Shown here: positions 38,176 through 50,583 of the stretch, in pieces
How positions within the stretch are numbered: position 1 is the first letter of the stretch
Layout of the letters: each line of letters starts with the position of its first letter
Assembly: GCA_024362935.1 (NCBI GenBank)
Contig: JANCRA010000019.1
Coordinates: forward strand, 1,270,001-1,334,000
Length of the DNA: 64,000 nt
Direction of reading: 5' to 3'
Origin: Setophaga petechia
Lineage: Eukaryota; Chordata; Aves; Passeriformes; Parulidae
Program-made: the position numbers and the translations under genes
The notes under the pieces: model-generated
Database searches by the model: none
What the model was told of the DNA's origin: nothing
The model's input: the letters and a program-made list of their open reading frames with translations, nothing else

Positions 38176-41100
38176 TGGTGTTAAATTGTTGGCACTATGG
38201 TGGTAACCTAGGTGATAGAGTTAGGCACAAAACCTGCACCTGACAAGGATGCTGGGGATGACTTCACCATTTGCTGTGCAGACCCACATGTTGTCCAAAA
38301 GACAGTAAACTGGCTCCTATTCTCTTTTACTCACATGCCAGTTTGGAATGATACTAGGTGAATGTTGTAATGGTGCTGATAAATATAGTTTCCACATGCT
38401 TCAAGAGCACCCACTTACTCTTTCACTTAAGACCTTAGCTGGCCACAATAAATGGACTGGGAGTCATCTTTGAAAATCAGTGAGATTAAATAATCTAAGT
38501 GAAAAATGCTGCTAAAATTTGAGATGGCTGACGTAGTTGCCATATCTTCAGGGGTATAAATTTCACCCAATTCACTTAGACTGGTGGGATTTATTGTGCT
38601 TTTATTCCTCACCTTGCTTGCCTTTTAATATATGCATAATCAGTCTGGATGATCAAAATACAGTTGCTCTGGAAGATTAGTCAAAGCATACGGTAGAGTA
38701 ATGTATTAGATATACATAGGTTAGAAATGTGTTCCTCCTTGAGGAAAACATTTTCATCAGTTTTTTTGCATTTCTCTTCTATTTCTCATTGACTTTAAAA
38801 GCTTGAAGAATGTGTCGCATAATACATTATATATTTTCTCTGTTCAGTTATCAAGATCTTGATATGTTACTTACTGCTATTTTTTTAAATTTTATTTTAA
38901 TATGGCATTAAAATTCACAAATTATATTTTAAAAGAAACATAAATTCCACAGAAAGGACAGATTTACAGAATTTTAAAGCAAATTTCAAAAGCTCAGCTG
39001 TCATCATACCATCCGTTGCCACGAGTATAAATAACTTCCTTTTAATATATGAAGCACTGGGAGGAGAAAAGAAAAAAGATATATGCATAGCAGGAAAACT
39101 CCAGGTGCTCCTAGAGTTATTTGGGACATTTTCCAGTTGAAAATATGGAAATACTGTCACTCAGGACAGAAAGCTTGTTGCTATGGGGACACAATAACAG
39201 AACCATTTGACAACTTGGCAGTTAAAGTTGGCAGAGAGAACTCTGGGAGAGGGGCTGTTGGATGATTTCAGGTGGGTGTGCACTGGGGATGGATGGGTGG
39301 CTAGGAGGAAAAATGACTGAGAAATTCTTTCAATCCTTCAATCTCTCCTTTATGTTGGAGTGGGGTTTTTTGCCTGTTTTCCTTGTTTTTTTGAATTCTT
39401 TTGTTTGTTTGGTTTTGCTTTTGCTTTTTACAGTGTTCCTACTTAGAAGCTTAAAATCTTTGAAAAAGGAACAAGAGAAGACCCATATTCAGACGTCAGC
39501 TAGCTATGCATTCATCCTAGAATGAACATATATTGAAGTGCAAAAAAATTATGCAAGAGCTGGCAAAGAGATAAGGCTGCATAAAAAGCCAATATGATTT
39601 TGGCTGTTCCCTCTGAGGAGTCATATCATAAACCAAGAAGATTATACTTCCTCTGTAGTTCAGATGTGATGGTAGTTAGAATATTATAGTAGTTGCAGTA
39701 CATAGAGAGTCAGAGATTAACTAGGAAGAATTTAAAACCAGGTAGCAGTAATTATCGAAAACTGGAGGCTGGTTTATAAAGATGAAAGAACTAACACTGT
39801 TAAGTTGGCTGAATGTCAGATAAGATGCGTGTCACTAGTTCGCTAATATTTCAAGAGTCTGAACATCAAAGCAGTCAAGGAAATATTTAGTTGAATAATA
39901 GCATTCTTGGAAGAAATTGGGGTGGAACTGAGGAAAATAAAAAACCACACTAGATACAAGGAAAGGAATTCTACTGCTGAGTCTATTACATTAAAGAGTG
40001 ATCACAGTTTCTGAGAAACAATATTATACACTTGGAAAGTCCCAAATGACATTGGGCAATGCATGGAAAAATGTACATTAGGCAGAGGTTTTTGTACTGT
40101 ATTGCAGCTGAAAAATATATAAATCCTTCTATTTCTTTCACTGGGAGGAAGTGAGAAAAATCTGGTAACTGCTTTGGGGTGATTTTCTAGATGAAATTAA
40201 AAACAACAAGGATTGAAAAGTCATTCTGTGGCAGTGCATGAGGAATTGGTAATGTGTCATATTTGAGCAATGCACTTGCATCCAAAAATCCTCAGGGTTC
40301 CAAAGCTGCAAGAGAATCTAGGGAGAGAAACAGTGTCCTAATTCAGTCATAGATAAGGAACAGGGAAGTTTACTAAAATGCATTTTGGTCTAAATATATT
40401 GAAGATCTTGTAATTATATTATTTAGGGTATTTGGGAACATTTTTTGTTCTGTAACACTTTTTCAGGGGAATACTGTCTCCACTGTCTCCACTAGAGGAA
40501 AGAAAGTGATGAATGTTATCTGTTTTATGGCACAATATAAATATCAGATGTATTCATAGATTTTAATCCCTTCCTACAAGCAAACTGCCTCTGTTTCTCT
40601 GCTGTTCTCTTATGATCACGCCACCCAGACTGTTCCCTTTCCCTGTGCAAATCAAAATCAATTAAAAATATCCCCACAGGACTCAATTTTCAGACAACCT
40701 ACATATCCACACCTCTAATGGAAGTCAATGATAGCTGCAGGCATGTGGCATCTCTGAAACTCAGGCTCTATAGAGCTAAGTAAAGAAAAACATATGGATT
40801 TTTTAGGTAATATACCATGGGAGAAATCTCTAAATAGGCCCTGAAATAATGAAGCTACATGTTTTATACTATAGTCCAACTCGCAATCACTAGGCCATCT
40901 CACCACAGGGGAAAAAGAGGATATTGAGAGTTATTGAACATTGCCAATTTTTGCTGTGGATCAGCTTGAAGTTATTTAGCACAGATGTTTCTGTAATTGT
41001 GACACACTGGGAAAATCCACATGCTCAATAGCCCTCAAACTTGCACTTCCATCTGTGCAGTATGATGGTCTACAGTTACTGCACACAGCTGCAATATAAA

Positions 41101-44100
41101 GCACACAGCGTTCTGTCTGGCTTAAGATCTGCTGAAAGATTTTTCTTAGCACCATCTGCACTTTTTATCTACTTGTCTCCCTATGGTTCTGTGTTTAGAT
41201 GCAGTACAGTTATAAGACAGCAAAATATAAGCCTAGTGAAAATAATAATGTGTAAAGAACTGTATAAAATTTAACAGTGTGGTTAGAAACCTCTCATGAT
41301 GTGAAAGTATGGTAGGAATTTAACAGTAAACTGTGAAATCCATCAGTATTTCTATTTATAGTCTTAAGTCAGTTTTGAACTGTATTAGTAACAACTGAAA
41401 GAGAGGATTCTTGTACAAGAAAAGGAGCATGACTTAACCCACAGTGGTTAAAATGATGCTTCTGGAAACTGCTTCCTCATCCTAATACCTTCTAAGACTT
41501 TGATCACATTCCAAAAACTACAGGGAAAAAACTCCACCTCTACTGATTTAACAAACATTTTGGAATCAAAACAGTGTGTACCAATCTAGAAAATTAGAGA
41601 GGAAGACTTCCACTACCTTTGAAATTTAAATAGGCTTGAGTGTTAATTATTTATAACTTATTTGTTCAGTTCAGGCTCAGGATACAAAGAAAAAAGAAGG
41701 TAATCTTTCAAAATTTAGGCATATGCAGCTCAGTGTGGAGACACAGAAGCTGTTGTTGGTATTATCCAGGCAAGGAGAAAAGCTTTGCTGTCATATTGGT
41801 TTTTTCCTATGTTGCTGCAGCTGTGGGTACATTATGTATCCCTGTCTAAGGAGAAAGTGGGACTGTTACCTCAGCCCTTGACATTATAGCCCCAATAGGA
41901 GGGTGGACTTGTAATTTAACTTTTTCTCTGCAGTGAGCTGCTGTTTTTGTTCTGCAGCCCTTTCTTGCAATACACTGATCCAAGTCACATCTGTCGCTGG
42001 TTGTTGCACTGCAAAGTGTAGCAATTCCAACAAAAGGACACTGTAAAATGTTTCCCATCATGCAGACATGCTAAATAATGCAAGAGAACTTCTGCATTCT
42101 CACATTTAACAGGAACTCTTCTGGCCTTGAGAGATTAAAGAAAGCCATCTCACTTTTAAACCAGACTGTAATCTCATATGATTGTCTGGAACGCTCACAG
42201 AATTCAGTCCTGTAGAAACCTGGAATATTAATGACAGAATTTTGACTCTTGCTCGAAATATCTTGGGGTCTGGAACTGTCAGAACCTCTTTTTTATGTCT
42301 TCCTTTTTCCCTTCTTGACTTCTGCTCTGGGAGCTCAACTTCATCATGTTCTGAAAGAAACGGCTAACTGTACATGAGTGTTGCAGAACCAGCATGTTTC
42401 TGGGATATGTGTTGTCCAGGCCTTCAATCAAATTATTTTTGTTTCTCTAGATTTATAGATGGTATACTCACAGATAGATACACAGTGTGTAGTCATCCAG
42501 CACTACTGCACATCTGTTACTGTATTTATGCAACATTTTCTTTCTCTCAAAAATAGAAAATGGCTTGTATTGTAGCACATAATACTAAAACACTACTTCC
42601 CTGGCTGCAAAAGTTTCTGCCTGGAGTGCATCAGGACAATCCAATACATAGGCATCTTGAGGAATCCCCTGTGGCAGGAAAGACTAAATTTTGTATGCTA
42701 ATTCCAAAATCTCCACAAAATCTATGACGATGAAGAATGCTATGCCCTCCATTTTCATAGCCTTTCCCTTCTGATATTTTCAAGGTTGAATTCATTATGC
42801 CACAATTTCCTTTATTTTTCTTTTTTCTTTTTTTTTCCTTTTTTCCTTCTTTCTTTGCCTCTCTGGAATGACTTTGGGGAGCCCTTAACAATACATGTCA
42901 AAATGTAAGGTCTGCACTGCATTGTGAACTGTTCCTCTGCTGACTCATCTGCCACAGCTAATCAGGACTTTTTGGTCTACATACTGCAGCATTTTAAACC
43001 TTTTAGCTGTAAAGCAGTGCTTTTTTGCTCAAAAGCTTTTAAATTATAGCACATGGTGGGTGGCTGATAAGATTTTTTTTCCTAAAGTGAAAATTCTTTT
43101 CTTGTTATTGCTACCTGGTGTCATGTTCTGTTTATCAAGTCACAAAGTTTTTGGTGTCTAGTACCTTTTTTTTTTCTTCTGAACTGGGGAATTGTTTTCC
43201 TATTTAGACAGCCCCACACCTTTTTAGTTTGGTCTCAATTGCACCTGTGCCATTAGTGACACACAAACCTAGGTTATTCTCTCCTTGTCCCACCAACAAA
43301 ATAAAAAGAGGAATTTGGTCCTCAGTGTGCATACTTCAGGAATGAAGTTGGGGATAGGAAAGATTTCAGGGAATTTTCTGGATAAAACATTTTCAGTTCG
43401 TTGTAGTTCCTTGAGTGAGGAGACAAACAACCACAACTTCCAAGATTTTCTAGTTTTACACTCTCCCTGCTGTTCTGAGTTGTCTGTATGGTCCTCTCTT
43501 GTCTGGAAGTCTTAGCAAGTATTGTCCAGTCCCGTACCTTCACAGGGGACTCATATGACTTGAACTAAATGATTTTCCTCACCACTTTGGCAGCTGGGGA
43601 AAAAAAAATGGGGAAAAACCTGTTTGCAAAGGAACAGTATGTGCAGCTTGATGAATGGTGTAGTCTCTGTATGTTGCTTCTAAAGAATATCTCAAATGTT
43701 GTGTCAGTGCTTTGTGTTTTCAGCAGTCTTCCTTTTAGGTAGCTCCTTCCTACAGGATGAAATAAGATGAATATTGTTTCCTTTGGGATTCACAGAAACT
43801 GTATTCACTGTAGAAGACAGAATTAACTGTATTTAGGACCTATATTGTGTAAGCTGCTCATTTTGTAGTGATTTTACCACCACATTTCCCAGTACTTAAT
43901 TCTGAAACTTCTTTACCAATTCACTTTTTCCATTTGGGGAGTATAATAAAGAGCTGATTTAAGGATTTTATGGAGATATCTGTGTTAAGAAACACAGCAC
44001 ATGGTAACTCAGGACTTTTTTTTGAGGGTCTAATATTTGCTTCCGATTTTATGCTTACAAAAACAACTCCAAAGTGGATATTTTATAGACACAGAAATTT

Positions 44101-44231
44101 AAATTCCTGTACTATCTAATATATCTCTTTGATTATTATACATGAAGAGAAGCTATACCTTGAATTACTTTTAGATTTATTGCAAAGTAATTATTAAAAA
44201 TCTCAAGACATTTTTGCAGTGGTTGGTAAAT
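38176..44231. other. Unique DNA with simple repeats, no gene seen
   Basis: It contains a 10-bp duplication CTGTCTCCACTGTCTCCACT (about 40473-40493) and a pyrimidine tract (42806-42856, one A). Short open frames of up to 87 codons have no recognisable features. Confidence 0.65.
42806..42856 (+). repeat. Polypyrimidine tract
   Basis: Fifty-one bases of T and C interrupted by one A at 42814. It is a low-complexity tract. Confidence 0.93.
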
Positions 44232-44392
44232 GGTGGATGTCCCATCCCTTGATGTACTCAACGCTTGGTTGGATGGAGCTCTGGACAACTTGGTCTAGTG
44301 AAAGGTGTCCCTTTCCATGGCAGGGAAGTGGAGCACAATGGTCTTTAAGGTCCTTTCCAACCCAAACAATTCTGTGATAAATTCTGTGAATT
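44232..44392 (+). mobile_element. CR1 LINE 3' tail (plus strand)
   Basis: It runs GGTGGATGTCCCATCCCTTG, then 'acgcttggttggatggagct', 'ggacaacttggtctagtg', 'ggtgtccctttccatggcag', and ends TTTAAGGTCCTTTCCAACCC followed by AATTCTGTGAT and AATTCTGTGA repeats. The 3' octamer-like repeats and the block order identify avian CR1 in sense orientation. Confidence 0.93.
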
Positions 44393-45126
44393 TTGGAGTA
44401 GGAGTAAGTTACAGATGGCAGGGTACAAGTAGACTTTAACTTCTTATCCAGTGAATTGCACAGACTCTTTGCTGCTACTTAATGCTGAAGTATTTTTCTA
44501 ACGCAGCTACTCTCTTTTCTCTCTCCAAGTTCCTATTATAAGAGTTTGCGAAATTTAAAGATACCTCTGTTTTTATTTTGGAGGTATTATGTATTTCTGG
44601 CTGTTGTCTCTGCTCCACAGAACTATAGTCTTATTTACTTCAGCAGCCAGGAATAATGAAATCCTAGGACAAGAAAAGAACTTCAAGAAAACATCTCATC
44701 CTTTTGTTTGTTTAACTGTTATTTAAAGCAAATGCCATTCTTTGGTCTTCTCTACTCTGAATTAAACTACTCATTTCCTTTAGTCTTTGCCCATAGGCCA
44801 TATTTTTAAACTTCTGATCTTTTTTTTTTTTTTTTCCCAGACTCTCTTCATTGATCTATGAGTTTATTGAAGTATACTGTCCAAGACTAGACACAATATT
44901 CTGTCTAAGGCCATAGCATTGAATAAAGCATTGAACAAAGCAGAGGGATTACTTCACATTTCCTTTCAGTCACAGTCTTTCTCATACATCCTGCTGTACA
45001 GATTCTGAGGCATTTGCCTTTTTCATAACAGTATGAAACTGTTGACTCATGTTCACTTTGTGACCCTTTACGATCCTTCATTTATTTTTTCACAGAACTG
45101 TCTTTAGACTGCTATTCCTCATCCTC
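44393..45126. other. Unique DNA with poly-T run
   Basis: A run of 16 T at 44820-44835 is followed by CCCAG and so resembles a splice acceptor, but no credible open exon follows it. Confidence 0.65.
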
Positions 45127-45178
45127 ATTCACTACATAAATACAGTCTACATAAATAGACTGTATTTATGTAGTGAAT
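45127..45178. repeat. Perfect 22-bp inverted repeat (hairpin)
   Basis: The left arm (45127-45148) and right arm (45157-45178) are exact reverse complements, separated by the 8-base spacer ACATAAAT. Within it, CTACATAAATA also occurs twice as a direct repeat (45132-45142 and 45147-45157). Pairing fails at the next base on either side. The mix of direct and inverted repeats fits creation by template switching during replication or repair. Confidence 0.93.
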
Positions 45179-45657
45179 TAATTGTGACTAAATACAGGAT
45201 CATGCTTTTACCCCTACTAAATCTTGTGATATTTTTTGTCCATATCTCTAATTTTTAAAAATAATCTTGAATTCTGTCCTTGTTGTCTAACATTCTTTTG
45301 GTTCCTCCCAAGAAATGGTATCTGTTAACTTAATAAGCCTGCTCTCTTTTCCTTTTAGATCATTAATGAAAGTATTGAATTGTTTTAAACCCAGAGGAGA
45401 CAGACCATTAGAATGTATCCTGTTAGGGATGTATTTCTGATGAAAAACAAATTGAAGACATAATTACACTGTCCTAACATAAGCATATAATGGTTGACTG
45501 AGAACTGACAATATGGTTTTATTGTATCAGTTAAAAATTTTATTGCTATTTGGGTTCAAAACATGGATAATAAATATTCTTCCAAAAAGGTACATGCATT
45601 TGTGTAGTGAAAAGATTCATTTTCTAATATTTCTTTCTGTCTATATATGTCTTTTAG
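45179..45657. other. Unique AT-rich DNA, no gene seen
   Basis: It ends in a candidate branch site (CTAAT near 45625-45631) and a long pyrimidine-rich tract leading into the acceptor at 45656-45657. Confidence 0.6.
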
Positions 45658-45733
45658 GGTTACTACAGATTTAATCCACGACCTTGAAAAGCATGCCATC
45701 AAAACTGATGTTGAAATCTATACAATTTTGTGA
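45658..45733 (+). CDS. Candidate terminal coding exon, unidentified
   Basis: A strong-looking acceptor (TTTCTTTCTGTC...TCTTTTAG ending at 45657, with a CTAAT branch-like motif about 30 bases upstream) precedes an open frame of 24 codons from 45659. The frame reads VTTDLIHDLEKHAIKT and ends DVEIYTIL, followed by TGA at 45731-45733. The peptide looks like ordinary amphipathic protein sequence rather than translated AT-rich noise. A poly(A) signal lies about 100 bases downstream. I do not recognise the family. It could be an alternative last exon, a relic, or coincidence, since 24 open codons alone are not significant. Confidence 0.28.
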
Positions 45734-45830
45734 AACATTTTGGCATCAAGAAACTGTTATTAAAAAAAAAAAAGGATAAATTTTTAAAGGTTCCAAGCAG
45801 CTCTAATATTTGTAACTGGACTTCTGATTA

Positions 45831-45836
45831 AATAAA
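45831..45836 (+). terminator. Poly(A) signal AATAAA downstream of candidate exon
   Basis: A canonical AATAAA lies 98 bases after the TGA of the candidate terminal exon. AATAAA is frequent by chance in AT-rich DNA, so it supports the exon only weakly. Confidence 0.25.
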
Positions 45837-48789
45837 CTTTACACTAGGTTACAGAAAGTGCAATGTTATCCAACAAAATAAGATGAAATTGAAAAGAGGA
45901 AAAATGGATTAATTTCAAGGAAATCTTTCTGACAATAACATCAATGGCTGAATTAATATCAATGGCTCTGAGCTCTCACGGGAAGACAGGGAAAATTCTT
46001 TGTGTTTCTGCCCATGGCAAGGAGGTTGGACTAGAACTTCAGGGCCCAGACATTTTTAGACTTTAGCGGTCAAGTATCCAACAGGGACCAGCTGTGCCAC
46101 GACAGGCAAATGAGCCCGTCTGAGGTCACACAGAGAATTAGTGCAGACACTTCACACGTCTGTAGCTGCTAGAACCAAGGAGCACATGACCTCCATTAGG
46201 CATTGAAAAGGAGGGAGTCAGTTCTCCTGAGCTCAATATAGTTTAGTGCCTGAAATTGTCCACAAGGCTTAGTACACAGTAGATTTTGTTTTAATTTTTT
46301 TACTGGTTTCCCATTGTTAGAAATTTAAAGCAATGGTCCTTTTTTTGTTTGTTTATTCGAGGTAGTCTAATTTGTATTATAGCATGCTTATTATAAACCT
46401 TCATACTGAGAGGAAAATCTTCACTATTTGAATTAAAAAAAGCATAATTCCTCTTTGAGGAGAAAGAAAGAGTAATGAACTACATACCAGTGACTGTAGC
46501 TTGAAAAATCTACTTTGAATACGTGAAGGAATAGAAAGCAAAAAAGATTTTTTCATAAATGTGTTAGAGGTTGTTGTCAATTTTTCACTTTATTTGTTCC
46601 TGGCAGCCAACAGCCCTACTCATCTTATTCTTTATAGGCTATTTTATATTGAAAGTAGTAAGAACACGAAAGAGAGCAAACCACATGTGACAGAGAGCAC
46701 ACTTAATGTGCTATTAGGAAAAGTATTGCAGAAATAAAGACTATACAGGACCCTACAGTGGAAAGTAGTACATTACACATAGGAGGACAAAGCTTTTCTG
46801 ATTTGAGGAAGTGTGAATTTAGCCTAGCTCCAGATTAACCATGGTCCCAGAGTCACAGATGTGCGTTAGTACTGTGCTGGTTTCTAGAGGAAGGTCTTGC
46901 AGGGTTAGGGATATGCAGCTAGAGGCTGGAAAGAAAGTGGTGAACTATGAGAAATATATGCCCCTGACCTATTTTGTAACCTGCTCCCTGCCTAGCTGCA
47001 GAAATTCTAGCACTCAGATATATTCATAAATTTTGGCACAGTTCCTCCCAAAACTTCAGGATTCACCTTTAAGGAGGGAGGCTGAGATTTCTGCCAGCTA
47101 GAGATGGCTATTTTGGGTGAGGTTGAGGCTGCTGACAACCCATAGAGATGTTTTTCTTTGGTGATGGGTGTCTATTCCTACACTACTCGTTTTTCATCTA
47201 ATTTTTTGTGCTTGAGCAGTCTGTGTCTGAATATCCTCTGTAGTTGTGCAAGGAAAACTCAGCTCTGATCATGATTTTTGTAATTAAACTTGATTTGGAT
47301 GATGAAAAAAATGGGAATATAGATAGAAAACCTAAGGAAAGTTTTCATCAGGAGCAGTTAGTATATGGGGTCTTTTGTTCGTATTTTGTTTTCCTGACAT
47401 GCACACTAATCAATTTCCATTGTTTTGAGTAATTTAATGACAATTTTATTTAATTTTATTTGATACACATATTTTTGAAGTTATAAGGGAAATTCACACA
47501 AATTGAATCAGAATTTGTCCTCCTTCCTGAACTTCAATTGTTTTCATGGTAAGCTTGTCAGAAAAAAGACCGTATCTTGCTAAGTATTTACATACACTAT
47601 GACAGAGTAGGTCTGATCTCAAGCTGGACCTTAGACAGTACTGTAATGCAAATAATAAAAAAAGATTTTGCCAACAGAGAGCCTATGTATATATTTATAT
47701 ATCAGGATCTGTCTCCCATTTTTATTCTTTCCTTTAGAACTTTAGAGGGTTCTTTACTAGTCATTCAAGTACTAAATATTTAGCATCACTTCATATGAAA
47801 GTTGCTTTGATCTTTGTGTAAATAAACAGGCTCTGTTTCTCCCATAGGACTCTTTCTTGAAAATGATTTCTTTCATCAAGTAGTTTGTTGCATCTCTGTG
47901 AACATCAGTACTGCTTCCTTCAGAACTTCAAACAAATATTTCCTGCACGTTTACAGGAAACATATTAAACACTATAAATGGCAACCTGCCTTGCACCTGA
48001 TTCCATAGTTAAAGTTAGGTGTGAGCAACTGAGTGACACAGTGCTCTTCTGGCATTATGGCAGGTAAGTGTGGTATATGGGATGTCTTCTATAGCAATGT
48101 GAACAATATACTTACAGACATAAGAATCTTTTCTGTATGCAACCTGAATGTTTAAGCATTGATGGTACAAACCTTGCAATTATAGTTTGCCTTTGGTTAC
48201 CAATAATCATCCTGGAAAATCCCAAAAAAACAACAAAAACTAAGATGGCAATCTCTTATAAATGAGAAGGTAAGCAAAAAGAAATGTAACAAACTGGGAA
48301 GAGAGGGAGAGTAGAAATCCCTTTATGATGTGAGTTTACCTCTGCAAAATTTTCAGCAGAGTATTTGTTCCTTCTCCAAAATAGGTTGTAATCTCAGAAG
48401 CCTTATCTTTATTTACTTTGTTATCTGCATAAACATGTGGCCAGAATCTGGTCTTCAGTATCTTAAATGTGATATATTGGGTGGGAAGCCATGGATGGCT
48501 CTATCCTTAGAAAACATAACTTCAAAATGTGAGGGTTTTCTGCAGAACTATTTTTTTGAGTCTCTGAGAATAAAAAGGTTTTTTATGAGGTGACTGTTTT
48601 CCCAAGCCATCTTCCTAGAACTAATTTGTATAATTGTCCTCTTCACCTTGTTATCAACTCTGCAAATTTTGACTTATCAGGAGGATATTTTGAAAGTTTT
48701 CTGTGGACCTGCTGCCTTCTTATAGAACAAACCAGCCATCTGTAAAGCCAACTTTTATAGCTTTGCTGGCTTTGAGTGGTCTTCTTTGC
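45837..48789. other. Non-coding stretch, possible short CR1 and MIR-like remnants
   Basis: Near 46014-46050 the string GGCAAGGAGGTTGGACTAG resembles the sense CR1 3' region, and GAGGTCACACAGAGAATTAG near 46121-46140 resembles a MIR-type core. Both are too short and diverged to call firmly. No gene is supported in the remainder. Confidence 0.4.
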
Positions 48790-49160
48790 ACTTAGAATGC
48801 TCTGAAATTATTTTAATTAAATCAAAGTCATAAATTATAATGTCTGGGAGACACAGCCATGTAATTGTTTCTCTTTGTAATATTTACACTCTAACTCAGT
48901 CATCCTCTCCAGCGTCCTGCTTTGGAACTCCATTTTGGCCATGTAATTCATTCACTTCACAATCAGTCAAGGCTCTGCTATATAATTCTAATTTTGTTAA
49001 GTGATATGAATATTGAACAGCTGAGGTTTATTATCTTTGAATGAAGGCACTCTTTATTCTTCCTGTCTTAAGACTCAGTTAATATTCTGAATAAATACAC
49101 AGCTTCCAAATAGGTACACAATTGGCCTTTAGTTAATCTTCAACCAAAGAGATTAGGCAC
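48790..49160. promoter_or_regulatory. Possible conserved non-coding element
   Basis: This is unique, repeat-free sequence with TTAATTAA (48813-48820), CATGTAATTG, CCATGTAATTC and TTAGTTAATC near 49131. The dense homeodomain-like cores and the absence of low-complexity scars resemble an enhancer-type conserved element. The call is based on appearance only. Confidence 0.25.
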
Positions 49161-49859
49161 TCAAGTCTGTTTGAACCTGTAGATCATTTGAATCTACAAA
49201 CAATTTTGGTGCTTTCCAGTTTCTCTTCACAAGAAGCAGCTTTTCATTTGTCACTGTCCAAAAGGGGAATTTTTCTATTTACTGAATGAGCCAACACACA
49301 CAGAGAATATGCATGATTTTACAACATTTACATACTTAACAAACACAATTTATAAACCTGCACTCTCTCTGTTTCCAGGCTATGTAGACAATGCTTATAT
49401 GTCATGATTACCATTAATTCTCAGTTTGATTTCAGTGTTCAGGTCCTTTATATTACTTGAATAATGAATGACTGATGGATCTCTACAGCCTTGACAAATA
49501 GACTAAGTCCTCAAAAGACTGGAAACCCATGGAGACAGGACCAGTATTGGCTCCTAGTCTTCAGTCTGGGAGTAAGACTTACATAATGTTGAACACATTT
49601 TGAAAAGGGTTGTACCAGAGGGCTAAATGTGCTGTTCCCAGAATACTAAAAGAGAGTAGAGGCTTACATTTTTTGGATAGCCTGTCTTGAAAGCAGACAT
49701 CTACATTCATCATTATTTGAATCACCAGTAAACTGAGGTAGGAGGGAGGTATAGGCAGGACTGCTGAAGGAATACAGTGGGGGTATCACAACTGAGCAGT
49801 AAATTAGATGTTCCACTATGCAAATACACTGTGGAAAATCTGAAGAATTGTTAGCACAT
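49161..49859. other. Unique DNA, no gene seen
   Basis: No open frame, repeat family or regulatory cluster recognised before the LTR-like region. Confidence 0.6.
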
Positions 49860-50583
49860 GTGTAAGAGATTTACTTGCCCTAAATGCTGTTAAGATCAAA
49901 GAAGGACTTTGCTCACTGCAGCAAACAGTGCAAAAAAGCAACTGCTGATTTGCTCCCTCTACCTACCCCCTGCCTGAATATGCCTCCTGGATTCCAAGAA
50001 TTTGGATGTGAGTTAAGCCACCTGACTTGAGATAAGAAAAAGATGGTACTATTGTCCAATTGTCTTAAATTTAAGGACAATTAAACAAGACTGGAGGAGA
50101 AGAATGTACTCACAAGGAAAGGCAGCTCAGCAGCTGTGCTGAAAATTAGCTCACTGACTCAAGATGTGAGGCCCAACTCAAAAGAGGAGACTGAGTATGG
50201 GACTGATTAGCATTGGAAGCAAGGGAATCATTTAAATTATAGGATAAAGAGAAGTGCTAGCTGGTGAGCATTGATTCCTTTGTTTGCTAAAATGTATAAA
50301 TGGTGAGTTTTGAGTGATCTTGGGATCTCTGCCACTTAGAAGACCAGAAGAGTACCAAGAGGATGCCATCTGGATCCAAGGGTGGTGGATTGTTTTCTCT
50401 TAATCCTACTCTCTAACACTCTATTTCTTTCTCTGCTCTCTTTTTTCTATTTCTTTCTATTTCTCTCTACCTCACATTAATTGTTAAATAAAATCTATAC
50501 TATTGACTTCAGCATATAATCTTGTTTGCCCCTTAATTCAGGCAAGAGCATCTTCCTAATAATTGTAAAATCGAATTTCAACA
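49860..50583 (+). mobile_element. Solo retroviral LTR, left boundary uncertain
   Basis: The promoter-like TATAAA (50295-50300), a long CT-rich stretch (50396-50470), the poly(A) signal AATAAA (50487-50492) and a right end of ...TTTCAACA (to 50583) follow the U3-R-U5 order of an endogenous retrovirus LTR on the + strand. No internal retroviral coding sequence adjoins it, so it is a solo LTR. I could not find a matching target duplication. The start may be anywhere from about 49860 to 50165 (a TGTGAGGCCC start at 50165 is possible). Confidence 0.6.

Noticed and set aside
44820..44840. Poly-T followed by CCCAG considered as a splice acceptor
   Set aside because: No convincing open exon or donor follows it. 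A T-run before AG is common in AT-rich DNA.
50058..50082. Near-palindrome AATTGTCTTAAATTTAAGG...
   Set aside because: Arms are imperfect (one extra base), AT-rich and inside LTR-like sequence. Not distinctive enough to report as a finding.
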